From: Apostichopus japonicus
Taxonomy: Eukaryota > Echinodermata > Holothuroidea > Aspidochirotida > Stichopodidae
Reading direction: 5' to 3'
DNA: 36,163 bases
NCBI RefSeq assembly: GCF_037975245.1
Contig: NC_092583.1
Coordinates: 1-36,163 of the forward strand
The notes below the pieces were generated by a model that was not told the origin of the DNA, made no database searches, and was given only the letters and a program-made list of their open reading frames with translations. Shown piece by piece: positions 1 through 9,100 of this stretch (its first letter is position 1; every line of letters begins with the position of its first letter). The position numbers were made by a program, and so were the translations under genes.

Positions 1-6
1 TGCTGT

Positions 7-21
7 AAAAGGTCGGCAAAA
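7..21 (-). terminator. Two TTTT tracts downstream of the B box (possible Pol III terminators)
   Basis: On the minus strand TTTT occurs at 21-18 and 10-7, 14 and 25 nt after the B box. Runs of four or more T on the non-template strand end Pol III transcription in many eukaryotes. A further TTTT (58-55) lies between the A and B boxes and would be expected to stop some transcripts early. Function is therefore uncertain, and organisms that need five or more T would ignore all three. Confidence 0.3.
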
Positions 22-32
22 GACGTCATCAC

Positions 33-50
33 CCGGGGTTCGAACCACGG
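33..50. repeat. Palindromic B-box region, 5 of 6 paired stem around TTCGAA (unit 1)
   Basis: CCGGGG (33-38) and CCACGG (45-50) pair at five of six positions around the loop TTCGAA, with a G36-A47 mismatch. The perfect ten-base palindrome GGTTCGAACC is at the centre. It corresponds to the T arm of the tRNA-like segment but with a six-base loop rather than the canonical seven, another sign that the tRNA fold is degenerate. Confidence 0.7.
36..46 (-). promoter_or_regulatory. Perfect RNA polymerase III B box (unit 1, repeated each unit)
   Basis: The minus strand reads GGTTCGAACCC, matching the B-box consensus GGTTCGANNCC at all nine fixed positions. In tRNA genes and tRNA-derived SINEs this element binds TFIIIC. 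Its core GGTTCGAACC is a palindrome, so the plus strand also matches except for the last base (A47 in place of C). The motif is intact in every unit, including the variants, giving 219 potential TFIIIC sites at 165-bp spacing. Binding itself is inference. Confidence 0.6.
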
Positions 51-80
51 ATGCAAAAGAGAGTCTCGCTCATCAGCTCG

Positions 81-110
81 TACAGTGCGCCGAGCCATCG
101 CGCCACTGTA
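81..110. repeat. Inverted repeat, 10-bp stem with one bulge (unit 1, repeated each unit)
   Basis: TACAGTGCGC (81-90) is the reverse complement of GCGCACTGTA, found at 100-110 with one extra C (C104) as a bulge. The loop is nine bases (91-99). It is the longest hairpin I found in the unit and overlaps the D-arm-like stem (76-80 with 91-95), so the two are alternatives. Three of the four variable sites of the array fall in its arms: position 81, the insertion after 84 and the insertion after 109. Confidence 0.85.
87..97 (-). promoter_or_regulatory. Partial RNA polymerase III A box (unit 1, repeated each unit)
   Basis: The minus strand reads TGGCTCGGCGC. Against TGGCNNAGTGG it matches six of nine fixed positions: the TGGC start and two of the later G residues agree, while A, T and the last G differ. 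It lies 51 nt upstream of the perfect B box, a spacing seen in tRNA-like promoters. On its own the match is weak; the pairing with the B box and the D-arm-like stem is what supports it. Confidence 0.4.
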
Positions 111-120
111 TGGACTGAGA

Positions 121-141
121 TATTAGGCCGATTAACTAATA
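121..141. repeat. Inverted repeat TATTAG/CTAATA in the AT-rich segment (unit 1)
   Basis: TATTAG (121-126) and CTAATA (136-141) are perfect reverse complements separated by nine bases. The T-to-C change at 140 that defines units 160-219 breaks the A122-T140 pair, so the perfect form exists only in the left block. The arms are short and AT-rich and may have no role beyond local DNA shape. Confidence 0.75.
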
Positions 142-142
142 C

Positions 143-173
143 TTACAGCTCCCCGTGTAGGCACTTGCTGTAA
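143..173. repeat. Inverted repeat crossing the unit junction, TTACAGC/GCTGTAA
   Basis: TTACAGC (143-149) pairs perfectly with GCTGTAA (167-173, positions 2-8 of the next unit) over seven bases, with a 17-base loop. Because the phase of the unit is arbitrary, crossing the junction has no special meaning. The element recurs every 165 bp. Confidence 0.75.
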
Positions 174-3100
174 AAGGTCGGCAAAAGACGTCATCACCCG
201 GGGTTCGAACCACGGATGCAAAAGAGAGTCTCGCTCATCAGCTCGTACAGTGCGCCGAGCCATCGCGCCACTGTATGGACTGAGATATTAGGCCGATTAA
301 CTAATACTTACAGCTCCCCGTGTAGGCACTTGCTGTAAAAGGTCGGCAAAAGACGTCATCACCCGGGGTTCGAACCACGGATGCAAAAGAGAGTCTCGCT
401 CATCAGCTCGTACAGTGCGCCGAGCCATCGCGCCACTGTATGGACTGAGATATTAGGCCGATTAACTAATACTTACAGCTCCCCGTGTAGGCACTTGCTG
501 TAAAAGGTCGGCAAAAGACGTCATCACCCGGGGTTCGAACCACGGATGCAAAAGAGAGTCTCGCTCATCAGCTCGTACAGTGCGCCGAGCCATCGCGCCA
601 CTGTATGGACTGAGATATTAGGCCGATTAACTAATACTTACAGCTCCCCGTGTAGGCACTTGCTGTAAAAGGTCGGCAAAAGACGTCATCACCCGGGGTT
701 CGAACCACGGATGCAAAAGAGAGTCTCGCTCATCAGCTCGTACAGTGCGCCGAGCCATCGCGCCACTGTATGGACTGAGATATTAGGCCGATTAACTAAT
801 ACTTACAGCTCCCCGTGTAGGCACTTGCTGTAAAAGGTCGGCAAAAGACGTCATCACCCGGGGTTCGAACCACGGATGCAAAAGAGAGTCTCGCTCATCA
901 GCTCGTACAGTGCGCCGAGCCATCGCGCCACTGTATGGACTGAGATATTAGGCCGATTAACTAATACTTACAGCTCCCCGTGTAGGCACTTGCTGTAAAA
1001 GGTCGGCAAAAGACGTCATCACCCGGGGTTCGAACCACGGATGCAAAAGAGAGTCTCGCTCATCAGCTCGTACAGTGCGCCGAGCCATCGCGCCACTGTA
1101 TGGACTGAGATATTAGGCCGATTAACTAATACTTACAGCTCCCCGTGTAGGCACTTGCTGTAAAAGGTCGGCAAAAGACGTCATCACCCGGGGTTCGAAC
1201 CACGGATGCAAAAGAGAGTCTCGCTCATCAGCTCGTACAGTGCGCCGAGCCATCGCGCCACTGTATGGACTGAGATATTAGGCCGATTAACTAATACTTA
1301 CAGCTCCCCGTGTAGGCACTTGCTGTAAAAGGTCGGCAAAAGACGTCATCACCCGGGGTTCGAACCACGGATGCAAAAGAGAGTCTCGCTCATCAGCTCG
1401 TACAGTGCGCCGAGCCATCGCGCCACTGTATGGACTGAGATATTAGGCCGATTAACTAATACTTACAGCTCCCCGTGTAGGCACTTGCTGTAAAAGGTCG
1501 GCAAAAGACGTCATCACCCGGGGTTCGAACCACGGATGCAAAAGAGAGTCTCGCTCATCAGCTCGTACAGTGCGCCGAGCCATCGCGCCACTGTATGGAC
1601 TGAGATATTAGGCCGATTAACTAATACTTACAGCTCCCCGTGTAGGCACTTGCTGTAAAAGGTCGGCAAAAGACGTCATCACCCGGGGTTCGAACCACGG
1701 ATGCAAAAGAGAGTCTCGCTCATCAGCTCGTACAGTGCGCCGAGCCATCGCGCCACTGTATGGACTGAGATATTAGGCCGATTAACTAATACTTACAGCT
1801 CCCCGTGTAGGCACTTGCTGTAAAAGGTCGGCAAAAGACGTCATCACCCGGGGTTCGAACCACGGATGCAAAAGAGAGTCTCGCTCATCAGCTCGTACAG
1901 TGCGCCGAGCCATCGCGCCACTGTATGGACTGAGATATTAGGCCGATTAACTAATACTTACAGCTCCCCGTGTAGGCACTTGCTGTAAAAGGTCGGCAAA
2001 AGACGTCATCACCCGGGGTTCGAACCACGGATGCAAAAGAGAGTCTCGCTCATCAGCTCGTACAGTGCGCCGAGCCATCGCGCCACTGTATGGACTGAGA
2101 TATTAGGCCGATTAACTAATACTTACAGCTCCCCGTGTAGGCACTTGCTGTAAAAGGTCGGCAAAAGACGTCATCACCCGGGGTTCGAACCACGGATGCA
2201 AAAGAGAGTCTCGCTCATCAGCTCGTACAGTGCGCCGAGCCATCGCGCCACTGTATGGACTGAGATATTAGGCCGATTAACTAATACTTACAGCTCCCCG
2301 TGTAGGCACTTGCTGTAAAAGGTCGGCAAAAGACGTCATCACCCGGGGTTCGAACCACGGATGCAAAAGAGAGTCTCGCTCATCAGCTCGTACAGTGCGC
2401 CGAGCCATCGCGCCACTGTATGGACTGAGATATTAGGCCGATTAACTAATACTTACAGCTCCCCGTGTAGGCACTTGCTGTAAAAGGTCGGCAAAAGACG
2501 TCATCACCCGGGGTTCGAACCACGGATGCAAAAGAGAGTCTCGCTCATCAGCTCGTACAGTGCGCCGAGCCATCGCGCCACTGTATGGACTGAGATATTA
2601 GGCCGATTAACTAATACTTACAGCTCCCCGTGTAGGCACTTGCTGTAAAAGGTCGGCAAAAGACGTCATCACCCGGGGTTCGAACCACGGATGCAAAAGA
2701 GAGTCTCGCTCATCAGCTCGTACAGTGCGCCGAGCCATCGCGCCACTGTATGGACTGAGATATTAGGCCGATTAACTAATACTTACAGCTCCCCGTGTAG
2801 GCACTTGCTGTAAAAGGTCGGCAAAAGACGTCATCACCCGGGGTTCGAACCACGGATGCAAAAGAGAGTCTCGCTCATCAGCTCGTACAGTGCGCCGAGC
2901 CATCGCGCCACTGTATGGACTGAGATATTAGGCCGATTAACTAATACTTACAGCTCCCCGTGTAGGCACTTGCTGTAAAAGGTCGGCAAAAGACGTCATC
3001 ACCCGGGGTTCGAACCACGGATGCAAAAGAGAGTCTCGCTCATCAGCTCGTACAGTGCGCCGAGCCATCGCGCCACTGTATGGACTGAGATATTAGGCCG

Positions 3101-6100
3101 ATTAACTAATACTTACAGCTCCCCGTGTAGGCACTTGCTGTAAAAGGTCGGCAAAAGACGTCATCACCCGGGGTTCGAACCACGGATGCAAAAGAGAGTC
3201 TCGCTCATCAGCTCGTACAGTGCGCCGAGCCATCGCGCCACTGTATGGACTGAGATATTAGGCCGATTAACTAATACTTACAGCTCCCCGTGTAGGCACT
3301 TGCTGTAAAAGGTCGGCAAAAGACGTCATCACCCGGGGTTCGAACCACGGATGCAAAAGAGAGTCTCGCTCATCAGCTCGTACAGTGCGCCGAGCCATCG
3401 CGCCACTGTATGGACTGAGATATTAGGCCGATTAACTAATACTTACAGCTCCCCGTGTAGGCACTTGCTGTAAAAGGTCGGCAAAAGACGTCATCACCCG
3501 GGGTTCGAACCACGGATGCAAAAGAGAGTCTCGCTCATCAGCTCGTACAGTGCGCCGAGCCATCGCGCCACTGTATGGACTGAGATATTAGGCCGATTAA
3601 CTAATACTTACAGCTCCCCGTGTAGGCACTTGCTGTAAAAGGTCGGCAAAAGACGTCATCACCCGGGGTTCGAACCACGGATGCAAAAGAGAGTCTCGCT
3701 CATCAGCTCGTACAGTGCGCCGAGCCATCGCGCCACTGTATGGACTGAGATATTAGGCCGATTAACTAATACTTACAGCTCCCCGTGTAGGCACTTGCTG
3801 TAAAAGGTCGGCAAAAGACGTCATCACCCGGGGTTCGAACCACGGATGCAAAAGAGAGTCTCGCTCATCAGCTCGTACAGTGCGCCGAGCCATCGCGCCA
3901 CTGTATGGACTGAGATATTAGGCCGATTAACTAATACTTACAGCTCCCCGTGTAGGCACTTGCTGTAAAAGGTCGGCAAAAGACGTCATCACCCGGGGTT
4001 CGAACCACGGATGCAAAAGAGAGTCTCGCTCATCAGCTCGTACAGTGCGCCGAGCCATCGCGCCACTGTATGGACTGAGATATTAGGCCGATTAACTAAT
4101 ACTTACAGCTCCCCGTGTAGGCACTTGCTGTAAAAGGTCGGCAAAAGACGTCATCACCCGGGGTTCGAACCACGGATGCAAAAGAGAGTCTCGCTCATCA
4201 GCTCGTACAGTGCGCCGAGCCATCGCGCCACTGTATGGACTGAGATATTAGGCCGATTAACTAATACTTACAGCTCCCCGTGTAGGCACTTGCTGTAAAA
4301 GGTCGGCAAAAGACGTCATCACCCGGGGTTCGAACCACGGATGCAAAAGAGAGTCTCGCTCATCAGCTCGTACAGTGCGCCGAGCCATCGCGCCACTGTA
4401 TGGACTGAGATATTAGGCCGATTAACTAATACTTACAGCTCCCCGTGTAGGCACTTGCTGTAAAAGGTCGGCAAAAGACGTCATCACCCGGGGTTCGAAC
4501 CACGGATGCAAAAGAGAGTCTCGCTCATCAGCTCGTACAGTGCGCCGAGCCATCGCGCCACTGTATGGACTGAGATATTAGGCCGATTAACTAATACTTA
4601 CAGCTCCCCGTGTAGGCACTTGCTGTAAAAGGTCGGCAAAAGACGTCATCACCCGGGGTTCGAACCACGGATGCAAAAGAGAGTCTCGCTCATCAGCTCG
4701 TACAGTGCGCCGAGCCATCGCGCCACTGTATGGACTGAGATATTAGGCCGATTAACTAATACTTACAGCTCCCCGTGTAGGCACTTGCTGTAAAAGGTCG
4801 GCAAAAGACGTCATCACCCGGGGTTCGAACCACGGATGCAAAAGAGAGTCTCGCTCATCAGCTCGTACAGTGCGCCGAGCCATCGCGCCACTGTATGGAC
4901 TGAGATATTAGGCCGATTAACTAATACTTACAGCTCCCCGTGTAGGCACTTGCTGTAAAAGGTCGGCAAAAGACGTCATCACCCGGGGTTCGAACCACGG
5001 ATGCAAAAGAGAGTCTCGCTCATCAGCTCGTACAGTGCGCCGAGCCATCGCGCCACTGTATGGACTGAGATATTAGGCCGATTAACTAATACTTACAGCT
5101 CCCCGTGTAGGCACTTGCTGTAAAAGGTCGGCAAAAGACGTCATCACCCGGGGTTCGAACCACGGATGCAAAAGAGAGTCTCGCTCATCAGCTCGTACAG
5201 TGCGCCGAGCCATCGCGCCACTGTATGGACTGAGATATTAGGCCGATTAACTAATACTTACAGCTCCCCGTGTAGGCACTTGCTGTAAAAGGTCGGCAAA
5301 AGACGTCATCACCCGGGGTTCGAACCACGGATGCAAAAGAGAGTCTCGCTCATCAGCTCGTACAGTGCGCCGAGCCATCGCGCCACTGTATGGACTGAGA
5401 TATTAGGCCGATTAACTAATACTTACAGCTCCCCGTGTAGGCACTTGCTGTAAAAGGTCGGCAAAAGACGTCATCACCCGGGGTTCGAACCACGGATGCA
5501 AAAGAGAGTCTCGCTCATCAGCTCGTACAGTGCGCCGAGCCATCGCGCCACTGTATGGACTGAGATATTAGGCCGATTAACTAATACTTACAGCTCCCCG
5601 TGTAGGCACTTGCTGTAAAAGGTCGGCAAAAGACGTCATCACCCGGGGTTCGAACCACGGATGCAAAAGAGAGTCTCGCTCATCAGCTCGTACAGTGCGC
5701 CGAGCCATCGCGCCACTGTATGGACTGAGATATTAGGCCGATTAACTAATACTTACAGCTCCCCGTGTAGGCACTTGCTGTAAAAGGTCGGCAAAAGACG
5801 TCATCACCCGGGGTTCGAACCACGGATGCAAAAGAGAGTCTCGCTCATCAGCTCGTACAGTGCGCCGAGCCATCGCGCCACTGTATGGACTGAGATATTA
5901 GGCCGATTAACTAATACTTACAGCTCCCCGTGTAGGCACTTGCTGTAAAAGGTCGGCAAAAGACGTCATCACCCGGGGTTCGAACCACGGATGCAAAAGA
6001 GAGTCTCGCTCATCAGCTCGTACAGTGCGCCGAGCCATCGCGCCACTGTATGGACTGAGATATTAGGCCGATTAACTAATACTTACAGCTCCCCGTGTAG

Positions 6101-9100
6101 GCACTTGCTGTAAAAGGTCGGCAAAAGACGTCATCACCCGGGGTTCGAACCACGGATGCAAAAGAGAGTCTCGCTCATCAGCTCGTACAGTGCGCCGAGC
6201 CATCGCGCCACTGTATGGACTGAGATATTAGGCCGATTAACTAATACTTACAGCTCCCCGTGTAGGCACTTGCTGTAAAAGGTCGGCAAAAGACGTCATC
6301 ACCCGGGGTTCGAACCACGGATGCAAAAGAGAGTCTCGCTCATCAGCTCGTACAGTGCGCCGAGCCATCGCGCCACTGTATGGACTGAGATATTAGGCCG
6401 ATTAACTAATACTTACAGCTCCCCGTGTAGGCACTTGCTGTAAAAGGTCGGCAAAAGACGTCATCACCCGGGGTTCGAACCACGGATGCAAAAGAGAGTC
6501 TCGCTCATCAGCTCGTACAGTGCGCCGAGCCATCGCGCCACTGTATGGACTGAGATATTAGGCCGATTAACTAATACTTACAGCTCCCCGTGTAGGCACT
6601 TGCTGTAAAAGGTCGGCAAAAGACGTCATCACCCGGGGTTCGAACCACGGATGCAAAAGAGAGTCTCGCTCATCAGCTCGTACAGTGCGCCGAGCCATCG
6701 CGCCACTGTATGGACTGAGATATTAGGCCGATTAACTAATACTTACAGCTCCCCGTGTAGGCACTTGCTGTAAAAGGTCGGCAAAAGACGTCATCACCCG
6801 GGGTTCGAACCACGGATGCAAAAGAGAGTCTCGCTCATCAGCTCGTACAGTGCGCCGAGCCATCGCGCCACTGTATGGACTGAGATATTAGGCCGATTAA
6901 CTAATACTTACAGCTCCCCGTGTAGGCACTTGCTGTAAAAGGTCGGCAAAAGACGTCATCACCCGGGGTTCGAACCACGGATGCAAAAGAGAGTCTCGCT
7001 CATCAGCTCGTACAGTGCGCCGAGCCATCGCGCCACTGTATGGACTGAGATATTAGGCCGATTAACTAATACTTACAGCTCCCCGTGTAGGCACTTGCTG
7101 TAAAAGGTCGGCAAAAGACGTCATCACCCGGGGTTCGAACCACGGATGCAAAAGAGAGTCTCGCTCATCAGCTCGTACAGTGCGCCGAGCCATCGCGCCA
7201 CTGTATGGACTGAGATATTAGGCCGATTAACTAATACTTACAGCTCCCCGTGTAGGCACTTGCTGTAAAAGGTCGGCAAAAGACGTCATCACCCGGGGTT
7301 CGAACCACGGATGCAAAAGAGAGTCTCGCTCATCAGCTCGTACAGTGCGCCGAGCCATCGCGCCACTGTATGGACTGAGATATTAGGCCGATTAACTAAT
7401 ACTTACAGCTCCCCGTGTAGGCACTTGCTGTAAAAGGTCGGCAAAAGACGTCATCACCCGGGGTTCGAACCACGGATGCAAAAGAGAGTCTCGCTCATCA
7501 GCTCGTACAGTGCGCCGAGCCATCGCGCCACTGTATGGACTGAGATATTAGGCCGATTAACTAATACTTACAGCTCCCCGTGTAGGCACTTGCTGTAAAA
7601 GGTCGGCAAAAGACGTCATCACCCGGGGTTCGAACCACGGATGCAAAAGAGAGTCTCGCTCATCAGCTCGTACAGTGCGCCGAGCCATCGCGCCACTGTA
7701 TGGACTGAGATATTAGGCCGATTAACTAATACTTACAGCTCCCCGTGTAGGCACTTGCTGTAAAAGGTCGGCAAAAGACGTCATCACCCGGGGTTCGAAC
7801 CACGGATGCAAAAGAGAGTCTCGCTCATCAGCTCGTACAGTGCGCCGAGCCATCGCGCCACTGTATGGACTGAGATATTAGGCCGATTAACTAATACTTA
7901 CAGCTCCCCGTGTAGGCACTTGCTGTAAAAGGTCGGCAAAAGACGTCATCACCCGGGGTTCGAACCACGGATGCAAAAGAGAGTCTCGCTCATCAGCTCG
8001 TACAGTGCGCCGAGCCATCGCGCCACTGTATGGACTGAGATATTAGGCCGATTAACTAATACTTACAGCTCCCCGTGTAGGCACTTGCTGTAAAAGGTCG
8101 GCAAAAGACGTCATCACCCGGGGTTCGAACCACGGATGCAAAAGAGAGTCTCGCTCATCAGCTCGTACAGTGCGCCGAGCCATCGCGCCACTGTATGGAC
8201 TGAGATATTAGGCCGATTAACTAATACTTACAGCTCCCCGTGTAGGCACTTGCTGTAAAAGGTCGGCAAAAGACGTCATCACCCGGGGTTCGAACCACGG
8301 ATGCAAAAGAGAGTCTCGCTCATCAGCTCGTACAGTGCGCCGAGCCATCGCGCCACTGTATGGACTGAGATATTAGGCCGATTAACTAATACTTACAGCT
8401 CCCCGTGTAGGCACTTGCTGTAAAAGGTCGGCAAAAGACGTCATCACCCGGGGTTCGAACCACGGATGCAAAAGAGAGTCTCGCTCATCAGCTCGTACAG
8501 TGCGCCGAGCCATCGCGCCACTGTATGGACTGAGATATTAGGCCGATTAACTAATACTTACAGCTCCCCGTGTAGGCACTTGCTGTAAAAGGTCGGCAAA
8601 AGACGTCATCACCCGGGGTTCGAACCACGGATGCAAAAGAGAGTCTCGCTCATCAGCTCGTACAGTGCGCCGAGCCATCGCGCCACTGTATGGACTGAGA
8701 TATTAGGCCGATTAACTAATACTTACAGCTCCCCGTGTAGGCACTTGCTGTAAAAGGTCGGCAAAAGACGTCATCACCCGGGGTTCGAACCACGGATGCA
8801 AAAGAGAGTCTCGCTCATCAGCTCGTACAGTGCGCCGAGCCATCGCGCCACTGTATGGACTGAGATATTAGGCCGATTAACTAATACTTACAGCTCCCCG
8901 TGTAGGCACTTGCTGTAAAAGGTCGGCAAAAGACGTCATCACCCGGGGTTCGAACCACGGATGCAAAAGAGAGTCTCGCTCATCAGCTCGTACAGTGCGC
9001 CGAGCCATCGCGCCACTGTATGGACTGAGATATTAGGCCGATTAACTAATACTTACAGCTCCCCGTGTAGGCACTTGCTGTAAAAGGTCGGCAAAAGACG

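Larger units (their letters stand above)
18..104 (-). other. Degenerate tRNA-like (SINE-head-like) segment, shown in unit 1, recurring in every unit
   Basis: Read on the minus strand from 104 downward: GGCGCGA (acceptor-like, 104-98), TG, then GCTC and GAGC (95-92 and 79-76) able to form a four-base D-arm stem. A middle region without a convincing anticodon stem follows, then a T-arm-like GGTTCGAACC and a TTTT tract (21-18). The order and spacing are those of a tRNA: the A box and B box starts are 51 nt apart. It is not a functional tRNA gene, because the 3' side after the B box (GGGTGATGA) does not pair with GGCGCGA and the canonical T stem has two mismatches. The best reading is a relic of a tRNA or tRNA-derived SINE captured in the satellite. 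Chance similarity is less likely but possible. The segment repeats 219 times. Confidence 0.5.
1..165. repeat. Reference satellite monomer (unit 1)
   Basis: This is the first complete copy and represents the majority sequence of the left block. The phase is arbitrary because no array edge is visible. Landmarks by unit position are the palindromes GACGTC (22-27), CCCGGG (32-37), GGTTCGAACC (37-46) and GTAC (80-83). Inverted repeats occur at 33-50, 76-95, 81-110, 121-141 and 143-173, the last crossing into the next unit. The AT-rich part is about 117-148. On the minus strand, positions 36-104 resemble a tRNA. The short frames inside it (40 codons from ATG 51 on the plus strand, 43 codons from 98 on the minus strand) carry no recognisable domain and are not called as genes. 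Confidence 0.95.

Noticed and set aside
20-29. CRE/ATF-like site (AGACGTCA)
   Set aside because: It matches seven of eight bases of TGACGTCA, but the motif is short and nothing else suggests a regulated promoter there.
33-46. CENP-B box
   Set aside because: The minus strand contains TTCG and CGGG close together, but the spacing is too short and the central A is absent compared with nTTCGnnnnAnnCGGGn.
1-98. Minus-strand 43-codon frame from ATG at unit position 98, running down into the preceding unit (complete copies from unit 2 on)
   Set aside because: It starts inside the A-box-like segment and crosses the tRNA-like region; no domain, signal peptide or membrane segment is seen, and nothing but repetition supports it.
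18-104. Functional tRNA gene array
   Set aside because: The acceptor stem does not close, the T stem has mismatches with the canonical seven-base loop, and no proper anticodon stem forms. Only the promoter-like boxes and D-arm-like stem survive.
131-149. Branch point plus 3' splice site on the plus strand (ACTAAY followed by CTTACAG)
   Set aside because: The distance from the presumed branch A to the AG is very short, there is no pyrimidine tract, and no exon-like open frame follows. The C140 change improves the match to TACTAAC slightly, but this looks accidental.
51-173. Plus-strand 40-codon frame from ATG at unit position 51 to TAA at position 6 of the next unit, repeated in every unit
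   Set aside because: No recognisable domain or start context, the length is what stop spacing alone allows, and the variants do not behave like coding changes (C81 gives Tyr to His, C140 happens to be silent). It is a by-product of a repeat length divisible by three.
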